DNA of 64,000 bases from UBA7359 sp963976795. GTDB taxonomy: Bacteria > Pseudomonadota > Gammaproteobacteria > Eutrophobiales > Eutrophobiaceae. Position numbers and translations under genes: made by a program. The notes below the pieces were generated by a model. The model worked only from the letters and a program-made list of their open reading frames with translations, did no database searches and was not told the origin of the DNA. The stretch is from the NCBI GenBank assembly GCA_963976795.1, contig CAXBLT010000002.1:261129-325128 (forward strand). The letters are read 5' to 3'. This document shows positions 27,715-36,751 of the stretch, piece by piece; the first letter of the stretch is position 1, and each line of letters starts with the position of its first letter.

Positions 27715-28581
27715 ATGATAAAGAGCATGACCTCATATGGTAGAGCAGAACATTCTGGGGAATGGGGTGAAGCCTCTTGTGAAATAAGGAGCGTTAACCA
27801 TCGTTACCTGGAAATGTCGATTCGTCTGCCTGAAGAATTACGTCTGCTGGAACAAGCTATCCGTGATCGATTATCAAAACAACTAAAACGCGGCAAAATT
27901 GATTGCAATATTCGCTATGAACAGCGCGAAAATTTTAAAGGGACATTACCAGTAAACCAGGAACTGTTGGCAAAAATTATGGAAACAGCGGAAAAAACAA
28001 ACGCTCAGTTAAAATCACCTGCGCCAATCAATCCGCTCGAATTACTACGCTGGCCAGGCGTCCTTGATAGAGACGTTCCCGATCCTGAAGCGATAAGTGG
28101 GCCATTACTTGAGTTAGTCAATGAGACCCTTACCGCGGTTATTGCTACACGCCAACGCGAAGGTGATAAGACCAGAACTATGATCCTGGAACGCAGTAAA
28201 GCAGCCAAAGAAATTGTCACCAGAGTGCGCGAACAGATGCCAATCATTCTCGACGGTATTCGTGAAAAATTGACCTTGCGCGTACAAGAGCTAAGCACTG
28301 AATTTGATAATGACCGGCTTGAACAGGAATTATTGTTATTATCGCAAAAAATGGATGTGGCTGAAGAAATAGACAGACTTGACGCACATATTGATGAAGT
28401 ACAGCGAGTGCTTGATCAGGATGGTCCTGTCGGTCGACGTCTGGACTTTCTGATGCAGGAGATGAATCGGGAGTCGAATACATTGGGATCAAAATCGGCT
28501 CATCTTGATACCACAAACTCATCAGTCGATTTAAAGGTATTGATTGAGCAAATGCGTGAACAAATCCAAAACATAGAATAA
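27715..28581 (+). CDS. yicC: YicC-family endoribonuclease-like protein
   Basis: A 288-residue protein. I chose the ATG giving MIKSMTSYGRAEHSGEWG, the family's standard start, with GGAAAGG nine bases upstream. The C-terminal DUF1732 part reads RLDFLMQEMNRESNTLGSKS and ends VLIEQMREQIQNIE. YicC of E. coli has been reported as an endoribonuclease acting on small RNAs. The 3' end of yicC is a known integration target for some genomic islands, and an integrase gene follows here after 195 bases. Confidence 0.93.
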   Translation: MIKSMTSYGRAEHSGEWGEASCEIRSVNHRYLEMSIRLPEELRLLEQAIRDRLSKQLKRGKIDCNIRYEQRENFKGTLPVNQELLAKIMETAEKTNAQLKSPAPINPLELLRWPGVLDRDVPDPEAISGPLLELVNETLTAVIATRQREGDKTRTMILERSKAAKEIVTRVREQMPIILDGIREKLTLRVQELSTEFDNDRLEQELLLLSQKMDVAEEIDRLDAHIDEVQRVLDQDGPVGRRLDFLMQEMNRESNTLGSKSAHLDTTNSSVDLKVLIEQMREQIQNIE

Positions 28582-28776
28582 TGTTTCAGCCTGTTTCAAT
28601 AAGTATATATTTTCTTTAATAACAATAACTTACAACTATTCACTGTTTCATAAAGTTGCTCTATGTTGCACTAAGTTTCATAAAAATGGTGACAGAATTG
28701 GTGACAGATTTTCATAATCTTGCTAAAATGAGCCAATATTTTACAATCTGTCACCATTTATTTCTAAGGTTCTGTT

Positions 28777-30036
28777 ATGGCTAAAAATATGACGGACAGA
28801 CAGATCAAATCGCTAATAAAGAGTGGCACGGCTGGACGATATGCCATTGGCAATGGTCTGTATTTCCGTATTAGTAAAGAAGGCTCCGGGTTTTGGGTAG
28901 TACGCTACGTCATCCATAGTAAACGACGTGAAATAACATTGGGACGCTATCCCGAACTGTCACTTGCAGATGCTAATTCTGAAACCATTCTGATTAGAAG
29001 CAATGTCAAAAAAAACATTGATCCACTAGCAGAGCGAAAACGAGCCGATAAAACTATCATTAAGACTGTCGATGATCTGGCAGAAGACTGGCTTAAAGAA
29101 TGTGAAAAACGACTCAAACATCCGAACATACCTCGCCGCGTCTATACAAAGGATTTAGCCCCGACGATAGGGCAGTTGGCAATCGAACACGTTAATCCAC
29201 AAGATATTCGCGCTATCATCTCCAAGATTACCAACAGTGGTCGCCCAACGATCTCTAACGATGCTCTGATGTACTGCAAACAACTTTTCAGACATGGCAT
29301 AAAACTTAACTTACTTAGTAATAATCCAGCTGAAGCTTTCAATGTAAATGATGCCGGAGGGGTGGAAACAAGTCGAAGTCGCGCCCTCTCATTTGAAGAA
29401 GTACAAGAAGCCTTTAATTGTTTTAATAAATACAGTGACCAATTTACACGAGAGAACACACTTGCTGCTGCCTTGCTTGTAACACTAGGCGTACGTAAAG
29501 GCGAACTCATTGCCGCCCTCTGGAAAGAGTTCGACACAAAGAGCAAACTCTGGCACATACCCAATTCACGTAGTAAAACGGGTGTAGGTATCAGTGTTCC
29601 TCTATCCGATGAATCATTAGAATGGCTATTTGAATTATACATTCGCGCCAATGGCTCTGAGTTTGTCTTTCCCAATCGACGCACTAGTAAACGCGGACAT
29701 ATCAGTCCAGATACTCTCAACGCTGCAATACAAAAACTTTATCGAGAAAATAAACTATCAATCGACCATTTTACTGTTCATGATCTCCGTCGTACCTGCA
29801 GAAGTATGTTAGCCAGTGAAGGTGTGCCAGGAAATGTGGCAGAGCGCTGTCTTAATCACAAACTCAAAGGCGTGGAAGGTATATATGATCGCCATGACTA
29901 TATTGATGAACGCCGTGAAGCCTTACAACTTATCTCAACAAAGTTAGCTCCAATCATAAATAAAACAGCTATTAAACTTGATTTGAAAGCCAACAACGCA
30001 ACTTTTTTTCTTCCCAATTTATCGAAAGAAAACTAA
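28777..30036 (+). CDS. Tyrosine-type site-specific integrase (P4-like)
   Basis: A 419-residue phage/island integrase. The N-terminal DUF4102-type domain (MTDRQIKSLI ... GNGLYFRI ... WVVRYVIHSKRREITLGRYPELSLA, in pieces) precedes a core-binding region and a catalytic domain. Catalytic residues are Arg in TLGVRKGELIAALW, His-x-x-Arg in FTVHDLRRTCRS, His in CLNHKLKG and the nucleophile Tyr near GIYDRHDYIDER. It faces away from yicC. The short direct repeat GGTGACAGA upstream (28686-28710) could bind integrase arms. Confidence 0.92.
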   Translation: MAKNMTDRQIKSLIKSGTAGRYAIGNGLYFRISKEGSGFWVVRYVIHSKRREITLGRYPELSLADANSETILIRSNVKKNIDPLAERKRADKTIIKTVDDLAEDWLKECEKRLKHPNIPRRVYTKDLAPTIGQLAIEHVNPQDIRAIISKITNSGRPTISNDALMYCKQLFRHGIKLNLLSNNPAEAFNVNDAGGVETSRSRALSFEEVQEAFNCFNKYSDQFTRENTLAAALLVTLGVRKGELIAALWKEFDTKSKLWHIPNSRSKTGVGISVPLSDESLEWLFELYIRANGSEFVFPNRRTSKRGHISPDTLNAAIQKLYRENKLSIDHFTVHDLRRTCRSMLASEGVPGNVAERCLNHKLKGVEGIYDRHDYIDERREALQLISTKLAPIINKTAIKLDLKANNATFFLPNLSKEN

Positions 30037-30045
30037 TCAGAAGGA

Positions 30046-31032
30046 ATGCAACCATCTACTCTTTATAACAAAATATTAAACAAAATCATTCCCCCGAATC
30101 ATTGGGGAAATATATGGCTAAAGGATTTATGTCATGCCGATACTACTTTTCTTGAACACCTAATAGAACAACGAGATGATTTTATTCATTTCCTCTGCCT
30201 TGTATATCTTTATAAAAATGATAGTTCAAAGTACAAACGACTATCTAATAATGAGTTGGCTATATTGATTAGAACGCATCCGAAAAAACTAATCTTAAAA
30301 GACCTTATACGACCCTATCCTCCAGGCATCACAAATTTACTTAAAAAATTAAATGGTAAGCCATTTTCAAAGAACACCTATTTTGAATTAATCGAATTAC
30401 TACACGACACTAAAGCTAGCACTCACCTGCAACATGCTTCCTCAATAAACTCGAATACGATTAAATGTCTCTTTCAACTTGATCACAGCTGGCGAGATTT
30501 GAAAATATTACATAATGTGAAGACAACTAAAGACACTAACATCATTCTTTTCATACATCGTGCCTGTTTGAAGCTAGGAGAGAAATATCCTGATTTCATT
30601 GATCATGTTTCACTGCATAAGATCAAAGATATTGACGGCCTGATAGATTACTTAATTCGCAGGATCAATAAAATTACTTTCCCTGAACCTCCTTGGGTTG
30701 GCAACAAGCGAATACGACCAATTACGAATGGTGAACAATTGAATAGTGTCAGCAAAAAATTCAAGAATTGTATCGCTGATTATATATGCGAAATTCTCAT
30801 GGGCGCTTGCTACTTTTATGTCTCAAGCTATGGGCCATCAATTATCAAATTAAATCGAAACCCCATTTTCATTTGGCATGTAGAAGAAATTCTTGGTGTC
30901 GAAAATGATGAGGTAACTAAACATGCATTGAGAACCATACATGCTGAATTTTCAGAACATGATATCGATAAAAAAACAAATATAGAATTTGATAACTTTT
31001 TACTAGATAGGTTAACAAGTAGTTGGGTATAG
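30046..31032 (+). CDS. Unknown island protein, possibly PcfJ-like
   Basis: A 328-residue protein with no confident family. Its last third reads GEQLNSVSKKFKNCIADY, then GACYFYVSSYGPSIIKL, FIWHVEEILGVEN. The order 'L...FKNC...Y......G..YFY.....II.L.....W.VEEI.G..N' resembles the PcfJ-like domain found on plasmids and integrative elements, whose function is unclear. The first 200 residues are helical. It starts nine bases after the integrase stop and is likely co-transcribed. It ends convergent to the DUF927 gene. Confidence 0.45.
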   Translation: MQPSTLYNKILNKIIPPNHWGNIWLKDLCHADTTFLEHLIEQRDDFIHFLCLVYLYKNDSSKYKRLSNNELAILIRTHPKKLILKDLIRPYPPGITNLLKKLNGKPFSKNTYFELIELLHDTKASTHLQHASSINSNTIKCLFQLDHSWRDLKILHNVKTTKDTNIILFIHRACLKLGEKYPDFIDHVSLHKIKDIDGLIDYLIRRINKITFPEPPWVGNKRIRPITNGEQLNSVSKKFKNCIADYICEILMGACYFYVSSYGPSIIKLNRNPIFIWHVEEILGVENDEVTKHALRTIHAEFSEHDIDKKTNIEFDNFLLDRLTSSWV

Positions 31033-31054
31033 ATAGAGCATCCCTGCTCAAATC
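31031..31054. terminator. Hairpin between convergent island genes
   Basis: GAGCA-TCCC-TGCTC (31036-31049) with outer AGAT/ATCT pairing lies just after the stop at 31032 and before the convergent DUF927 stop at 31109. It is AT-flanked on both sides and could end transcription from either direction. Confidence 0.4.
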
Positions 31055-31108
31055 TATATAATGAAAATGCGCATCAAAAGCATTATAAATCCAGAGCGAC
31101 AATAATCG

Positions 31109-32740
31109 TCATTTATTCTTTTTTGTCGAAGGACGAAAATAGTAAGCTCGTGGCTTGCAACTTTGAATTCCTGTTGATATTTGCTTGGTTTTTTTCCCGT
31201 CTTTATAACATATCAATCTGCCTGCAATTTTGTATTCGTAAAGTACTCTTTTAAGAATAGTTTTATCGCTAATCAATCTTGTTAATGTTTTTGTAAATAT
31301 AGCCCTAGCTTTTTCCCCATCGAAGGTCGTTTTTACACCATCTGCAGATTTAATATCATCACATGAAAATCCATGATTTTTATCACGAATATCTATAAAA
31401 TTACCTGATACGAGCAACTTCCTTAGTTTTTTACTGGCATATTCAAGCCGTTCTTCAAACATTTCTGGTCTCGCATTTACTGCATCCATATAACATTTTG
31501 ATATCTCTTTAAATATTTGTTTTGTCTTAAAAGGAAGAACTTTATATTTCACTGCAGAACATCCTGCTGCATAGGCTAAAGCGAATCGCTCTGCCATACG
31601 GATCTGATATCCAATATTTCGATTTACATTATTTTTCTCAATGAAATACTTAATGTCTCTATTTATTTTGTTTGTTACTTGTTTAGTATCTTGTGCCAAG
31701 TCTTCTGTTAGTTTTTCTAAAAAGGCTTTCTGCGCTGTTCCATAATATTTTTTAGTATTTTTGTCTAATAATTTTGCAAGCCTATCCGGTGATTTTATAT
31801 TATCTGGAAGCGACTCAAATATACCAAATCCATTATTAGCATCTGCTGGCACATCAACAAATCTGACCTCACTACCAAGCATTCGCTTAATATCTCCACC
31901 TCGTGCATGTTCTGCTAAGCTCAGTTCACCAGTACTTAACACACAAACTGACCATGTTAATTCACTATATTGATATTTTTTTGAACGTTTCTTACCTTTA
32001 CCTAAAGAAATAGTATAAAAAATATTACCTGCTAATTGTGCTGCTTTTACAGGGTTTTCATCTAATGCAAAAAGCTCATCCATTGTTACCAATGAATCAT
32101 TACTTCCTCCCATATGTTCTTCAATAGCTGCTTTTGTTACTGACCATGTACCTAAACAATCCCGTGACCCCTTAACTGAATTTGCTACATAGAGCGAAGT
32201 TGATTTACCAATTGAACTATCGCCATAATAATGGAAACCACCACTTTCTATCTCAGACCAGCGTAGTAAATATCCTGAAAAAGCTGAGCTGATAGCTAAC
32301 ATAATACGTGAACTATAGCTTGCATACACAGCAACCTCATTCTTCCAATCGTGAAGACTTCCTTTCTGATCCATTATTGTCAAAGATAAATTATGCTCGG
32401 GATCTAGGAATGGACCTATTTCACCTATAGGACCTATAATTGATTCATCCTGCAACATATATGATGTTTTTACAAAACCAGGTCTTCTAACTATTATTGC
32501 TCTTACAGGTGTATCTCCCATCACTATATCGTGGATTTTATGCCAGCCATCTTTCGTTACTGGAGGTGGAAACCCATGGTCAATTAGAACTGTTTGAACA
32601 TGTTTCATTGACAACGCATCAGCTGCATTTATACGTACTATTTTATTTTTACCATCCATATCTTGAATTTTTATTATTAAATAGACACCTTTCTGCTCAT
32701 TATAAAAACGTGCTTTTGCTAGTAGTTTTACTTTAATCAC
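31109..32740 (-). CDS. DUF927-family P-loop protein (replication helicase-like)
   Basis: A 543-residue protein. The central P-loop is GDSSIGKST (173-181), followed by a TMDEL acidic motif and SEVRFVDVPAD, matching DUF927 proteins of plasmids and islands. These often accompany replication initiators and are thought to be helicase- or primase-associated ATPases. Start is GTG at 32738-32740 with AGGTG just upstream. It lies downstream of the HUH endonuclease gene in the same direction, separated by 191 bases that carry an 8-bp tandem repeat. Confidence 0.75.
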   Translation of the reverse strand: MIKVKLLAKARFYNEQKGVYLIIKIQDMDGKNKIVRINAADALSMKHVQTVLIDHGFPPPVTKDGWHKIHDIVMGDTPVRAIIVRRPGFVKTSYMLQDESIIGPIGEIGPFLDPEHNLSLTIMDQKGSLHDWKNEVAVYASYSSRIMLAISSAFSGYLLRWSEIESGGFHYYGDSSIGKSTSLYVANSVKGSRDCLGTWSVTKAAIEEHMGGSNDSLVTMDELFALDENPVKAAQLAGNIFYTISLGKGKKRSKKYQYSELTWSVCVLSTGELSLAEHARGGDIKRMLGSEVRFVDVPADANNGFGIFESLPDNIKSPDRLAKLLDKNTKKYYGTAQKAFLEKLTEDLAQDTKQVTNKINRDIKYFIEKNNVNRNIGYQIRMAERFALAYAAGCSAVKYKVLPFKTKQIFKEISKCYMDAVNARPEMFEERLEYASKKLRKLLVSGNFIDIRDKNHGFSCDDIKSADGVKTTFDGEKARAIFTKTLTRLISDKTILKRVLYEYKIAGRLICYKDGKKTKQISTGIQSCKPRAYYFRPSTKKNK

Positions 32741-32777
32741 ATATCACCTCTTTCTAGATTTCATTACAAACATTAAG

Positions 32778-32809
32778 ATCACCAAATCACCAAATCACCA
32801 AATCACCAA
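32778..32809. repeat. Four tandem copies of an 8-bp repeat
   Basis: Exactly four head-to-tail copies of ATCACCAA lie between the HUH endonuclease and DUF927 genes, 38 bases before the DUF927 start. They may be iteron-like binding sites or a slippage-prone tract. The unit is shorter than usual plasmid iterons (about 17-22 bp). Confidence 0.75.
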
Positions 32810-32931
32810 ACTTTTTCGAACTTATAAATGAGATACTAATAATGAGTAGTGTTGCTCATACATTTACAGGGATTGCTTGTTCCATAGGTACTACAGCCTT
32901 ACTAAGGGGCTCCATCTATACTTCTTATGTT

Positions 32932-33780
32932 TCACTCGCTGACAGCAGTCTTTAGCAACTTAGAACCACGTCGTCGGACACCATATAAAAACAATAATCC
33001 TGAATAACCCATTCGATCTAGGACTAGGAGTGATAACTGCAATTGCTTACTTTTAAGGGCTACCTTCCTGGTTTGTCGTTTACCTTGTTTATTTGTGTAA
33101 GCTTCAACACGAGACCAATACGACTTACACAAGTAACTCAATTGTTTTTCTTTATTTTTTATAATTCGCACATGGACAGGTCTATTTGCTTTTGAGGTAC
33201 GACCTTTAACTTGAATGTTCTTTTTGAAGTTCCTTCGTAAAGCAATAACAGGTATTGGATCACCCAGAACAAGTAAGTGAAAGTGAGGTAACCATCTATT
33301 TATTTCGGGATGGTAATCAATTTCTAGACAACCAATGACAGGTTGTTTAAACCCTGATCTCTTTAGTTGTTGTCTCAACCTATCTTTTAGTGTCTTTGGA
33401 TCGTATTTATACAGTTCTTTACTAGTCAAACATTCATCGTAGTAAATAATAGTCAACGAATATGCCTCATCATACTGCTCATAAAGATGGCAAACTTCTG
33501 CATAGAACCACCTGCGATAGCACCTAAAACAGCGTGGGCAGGCTGCACTACAACAAGGTTCGTAATTACATGCATACAGTTTATCTGAGAGCTGTATGCA
33601 ATCATCTCTACTAGACTTCGATAAAACTTTCTGACGTAACGATGAGCGGTTGTTAACCTCATTAACTGTTTCAAATTTTAGTGATATTTTCGTTAAGTCA
33701 TTTTTATTAATTCTGTCTTCATCTCTCATAGAAAAAGGCGTGAACATAATATTATGCTTGATAATTTTAATACGAGGCAC
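32932..33780 (-). CDS. HUH-type replication initiation endonuclease
   Basis: A 282-residue protein with the signature of rolling-circle Rep or relaxase-type endonucleases. Motif 2 is HFHLLV (His166, His168), which matches His-U-His-U-U-U. Motif 3 is YLCK (Tyr216, Lys219), giving the Tyr nucleophile and Lys. A Cys-rich cluster at 71-87 (CNYEPCCSAACPRCFRC) looks like a zinc site. It likely nicks the element's origin for single-strand replication. GTG start; overlaps the upstream alpA-like gene by 14 bases, so translation is coupled. Confidence 0.75.
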   Translation of the reverse strand: MPRIKIIKHNIMFTPFSMRDEDRINKNDLTKISLKFETVNEVNNRSSLRQKVLSKSSRDDCIQLSDKLYACNYEPCCSAACPRCFRCYRRWFYAEVCHLYEQYDEAYSLTIIYYDECLTSKELYKYDPKTLKDRLRQQLKRSGFKQPVIGCLEIDYHPEINRWLPHFHLLVLGDPIPVIALRRNFKKNIQVKGRTSKANRPVHVRIIKNKEKQLSYLCKSYWSRVEAYTNKQGKRQTRKVALKSKQLQLSLLVLDRMGYSGLLFLYGVRRRGSKLLKTAVSE

Positions 33781-33952
33781 GTTTAAGGCTCATAAGGTAA
33801 TCATTAAGTTCATGTTCATAATAACCAATGCGTCCATGCCCTAACTCTACCGGCGTTATGAACGTCCCTTCCTTTCTTCTTCTATAGATTGTTGTGCGAT
33901 GCAACCCTGTTTTGGCCTCTACCTCTCTAGTACACAATATCTTTACGGTCAT
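33767..33952 (-). CDS. AlpA/excisionase-like DNA-binding regulator
   Basis: A 61-residue winged-helix protein. I chose the ATG giving MTVKILCTREVEAKTGLHR because AGG lies seven bases upstream; an ATG four codons earlier is possible. The pattern EVEAKTGLHRTTIYRRRKEGTF and later HELNDYLMSL matches the AlpA/MerR-like HTH group, which controls integrase or replication genes of prophages and islands. It leads the leftward operon with the HUH gene. Confidence 0.75.
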   Translation of the reverse strand: MTVKILCTREVEAKTGLHRTTIYRRRKEGTFITPVELGHGRIGYYEHELNDYLMSLKRASY

Positions 33953-34027
33953 AATTCGCCTCATTTTTATTTAAGATAATATTCAAAGTTGAATAATATT
34001 TTTAACTATAGGTTACTAATAAAAATT

Positions 34028-34108
34028 ATTAGAGGGCATAAAACACTCGGAACAATATTTTTGGAGGTAATATAATAATTATAAATAATATAATTTATGC
34101 CCTCTAAT
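34028..34108. promoter_or_regulatory. 15-bp perfect inverted repeat in the divergent control region
   Basis: ATTAGAGGGCATAAA (34028-34042) is repeated inverted as TTTATGCCCTCTAAT (34094-34108), separated by 51 AT-rich bases. It sits between the leftward alpA-HUH operon and the rightward cargo operon. Candidate roles are an operator for both promoters or a replication origin. Confidence 0.6.
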
Positions 34109-34175
34109 TCTCCTTATGGATATACTATTGTTAAAACACAATGATTAATGGGGTAACAAATATGCGGGCTTATAT

Positions 34176-34937
34176 ATGTCTGAATCAAGAATAAACATAG
34201 ATTCTATTAAAAGATTTTCTTACCTACCTGATACAGAACATGTCTTAAAAAGTAATTTTCAGAATTTCTGCACGACTTGGTCACCGAGGATCTTTGAAAT
34301 GCTTACTGATGATCGAAAGAAATTATATCCAATAACGAAAATTGATACGTTAGTTAAGCAAATACTCCATGACTATTATGTGGAAAAGATAGATGGTGAG
34401 AAAATATATACGTCAGATACGATAAATAAAAAAATAAAAGAATTAACAAAATTAGAAAAATGCTTAGTCATCATAATTCCCATGCTGGAAGAAGAAGGGG
34501 AACAACTGTTGCGTAGTATACGTATGAATGACGTTTTAAGTAACAGTAACAATTTTATAATTCATCGCAGAACTAATGCACCTACTACAATCAAGCAGAG
34601 TTTTTCACTCACATTGAAATCAATCAGATATGAAATAAAAAAATGGAAGTCACGTAAATTAAATCGGGGTAGACCAATGCATAGTGCAGCATCAGATGTT
34701 CTGATTGGAAACTTACTCAAATTACTTTTTAAGATCGAAGGTAAAAAGCCAAAAATACCTAAGTCTTCCACTGTGGACAAGCGCAATAATATTGCATATG
34801 AAAATATAGAACTTGACACTATTAAGCGTTTTTATTTTCTTAGAGATGCCTTCAAGTTATCTAATCGAGATGCAAATAGCAATGAAGCAAAAATAAAAAT
34901 AATTTTAACTATAAGAAAAAATATTAATTGGAATTAA
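34176..34937 (+). CDS. Unknown basic island protein
   Basis: A 253-residue protein of unknown function, rich in Lys and Ile. Its C-terminal third has RKLNRGRPMHSAASDVLI, then GKKPKIPKSSTVDKRN and a helical end. A 'GRP...L...LL.....G.KP' arrangement is often seen in hypothetical proteins of phages and islands; I know no activity for it. The Arg-Gly-Arg-Pro tract could touch DNA. It starts a rightward operon with RNase HI six bases downstream. Confidence 0.6.
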   Translation: MSESRINIDSIKRFSYLPDTEHVLKSNFQNFCTTWSPRIFEMLTDDRKKLYPITKIDTLVKQILHDYYVEKIDGEKIYTSDTINKKIKELTKLEKCLVIIIPMLEEEGEQLLRSIRMNDVLSNSNNFIIHRRTNAPTTIKQSFSLTLKSIRYEIKKWKSRKLNRGRPMHSAASDVLIGNLLKLLFKIEGKKPKIPKSSTVDKRNNIAYENIELDTIKRFYFLRDAFKLSNRDANSNEAKIKIILTIRKNINWN

Positions 34938-34943
34938 AAACAG

Positions 34944-35366
34944 ATGAAAAAATTCAATGAAGTTTGTCTGCACACGGATGGCGGTTCTCGAGGTAACCCA
35001 GGCCCAAGTTCTATCGGAATATTTATTACGGACAAATCAGGAGGTGAACTATATTCTTGTGCAAAACGTATTGGCTATGGCACCAACAACCGCGCTGAGT
35101 ATAAGGCCATAATAAAGGGACTGAAACTTTGCAAGAGATTCACTCGACATAACGTTTCATCTTTCAGTGACAGTAAACTGGTCATAAATCAGTTGAATGG
35201 AATTTATAAAGTTAAAAACCCTAAGATGAAAAAATACTATCTTGAAGTTAAGGCTTTGGAGACTGAGTTTAACCTCGTCACATACACCCATGTTCGACGA
35301 ACAGACTCGTTTATTGTCAAAGCAGATATGCTGGTCAATTTTGCATTGGATGAGCTGCATTACTAA
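34944..35366 (+). CDS. Ribonuclease HI-family protein
   Basis: A 140-residue RNase H-fold enzyme. All four catalytic acids appear: Asp12 (TDGGSRGNPGP), Glu52 (NNRAEYKAII), Asp76 (FSDSKLVI) and Asp128 (KADMLVNFAL). It resembles the stand-alone RnhA-like/YpdQ group more than the housekeeping RNase HI, because it lacks the basic handle. On a rolling-circle element it could remove RNA primers or RNA:DNA hybrids; a defence role is also possible. No clear Shine-Dalgarno is seen, and coupling to the preceding gene is likely. Confidence 0.85.
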   Translation: MKKFNEVCLHTDGGSRGNPGPSSIGIFITDKSGGELYSCAKRIGYGTNNRAEYKAIIKGLKLCKRFTRHNVSSFSDSKLVINQLNGIYKVKNPKMKKYYLEVKALETEFNLVTYTHVRRTDSFIVKADMLVNFALDELHY

Positions 35367-35414
35367 TTACTTGATTATTTATACGTTATTAAATTCAAAA
35401 CAGGAGACTATATA

Positions 35415-36137
35415 TTGCCAGGCAATACAACAATAGAGTGGACAGAAAAAACATGGAACCCAACCACTGGGTGCACAAAGATAAGTAAAGGTTGCAAAAA
35501 TTGTTACGCCCATAAAATGGCAAAACGATTGAAAGCAATGAACAATATTCGTTATACAAACGAATTCAAACTAACCTTACACGAAGACTTAATTGATGCC
35601 CCTAAGAAATGGAGATCTCCCAGCATTATTTTCGTTAATTCAATGAGTGACTTATTCCACGAAGAAGTACCATTAAAGTTCATACGTCGTGTATTTGAAA
35701 CAATGAATGAATGTCCCCAACATACATTTCAAATATTGACAAAAAGGAGCGAACGGTTAAAGCAAGTTGCACATAAACTACCTTGGTCGAACAACATTTG
35801 GATGGGAGTTAGTGTCGAAAATAAAAAAGTAATGCATAGAATCGATGATCTTGTAACAACACCCGCACGCATCAAGTTTTTATCGCTGGAACCTTTATTA
35901 GGCACACTCAAAGATCTTAACTTGCATGATATTGATTGGGTGATTGTCGGTGGTGAATCGGGTCCAAAAGCAAGGCCGATGAAAAAGAAATGGGTTAAAT
36001 CGATTTTAAAACAATGTAGAGAAAATGATGTTGATTTTTTCTTTAAACAATGGGGCGGTGTCAACAAACGTGCTACTGGACGCACGTTAAATGGACGAAT
36101 CTATGACGAGATGCCACAACGACAGATTCAACCATAG
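35415..36137 (+). CDS. DUF5131 / phage Gp37-Gp68 family three-Cys protein
   Basis: A 240-residue protein. The N-terminus TIEWTEKTWNPTTGC starts the family motif, with Cys20-x6-Cys27-x2-Cys30 followed by Tyr, a likely metal or Fe-S site resembling radical-SAM ligands. Later hallmarks are FVNSMSDLFHE, FQILTKR, WMGVSVEN, FLSLEPLLG and WVIVGGESGPKARP. The family occurs in phages and islands, sometimes beside TcmP proteins; no TcmP is visible here. Start is TTG with AGGAG eight bases upstream. It ends the cargo operon. Confidence 0.85.
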   Translation: MPGNTTIEWTEKTWNPTTGCTKISKGCKNCYAHKMAKRLKAMNNIRYTNEFKLTLHEDLIDAPKKWRSPSIIFVNSMSDLFHEEVPLKFIRRVFETMNECPQHTFQILTKRSERLKQVAHKLPWSNNIWMGVSVENKKVMHRIDDLVTTPARIKFLSLEPLLGTLKDLNLHDIDWVIVGGESGPKARPMKKKWVKSILKQCRENDVDFFFKQWGGVNKRATGRTLNGRIYDEMPQRQIQP

Positions 36138-36751
36138 TCTTTTACAACTTATTTACGGCATTGGTTAAGCGGTATATGAAGCTATTTTCTAGATAGACTT
36201 CGTTAAGACTTATTAACGCATCTTATTTTAAGGGGGCGATGCTATTTCTAAGTACCGGCTAAATTCGTAGCCAGTTGCATCTAGCGTAACGCACTAGAAT
36301 CCGCCAACGGATGCGATACTAGAATCGTATCTTGAAACAAAGTGGACACTCAGAGTACTTGTGTTAATAGGCTGAAAATGTTTTAAGCTGATAGTTAACG
36401 TCTCAATTTCATGTTTTCGTGATTCCTAATCCGTCAATTTTTTACTCAGGTCGTTTTGAAAGCATTACTTTCGTTAATCTGCGTAAACAATAACAAACAA
36501 ACTAATACAGTTTCTTACGGTACATGCTCTGTGCCATAACCCTGTTGAATTGGGGCATCCAGTCTTAAATCTGGCACAGATTTAATCATTCAGTTAAGAA
36601 CTGTTCATCTGTTTTGCGTGCTATTTTATTAAGATAATCTCCTTTGTATTAAGTGCTGGTTTATATATTAATCATATCTTCTTTTAGTAGTTACTATAAA
36701 TAGATTTTATGCTGCTATCGACCCAAAGCGGACTAAACAAATAAGAATTAA
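36138..36751. other. 614-bp non-coding stretch near the right end of the element
   Basis: No convincing gene on either strand. It contains a 21-base palindrome TTAAATCTG-GCA-CAGATTTAA (36565-36585), a hairpin ATCCG-CCAA-CGGAT (36299-36312) and the direct repeat ACTAGAATC at 36294-36302 and 36318-36326. The TCTGTGCCA at 36528-36536 is also inverted at 36572-36580. These could be an attachment region, a terminator or a remnant of a deleted gene. Confidence 0.4.
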
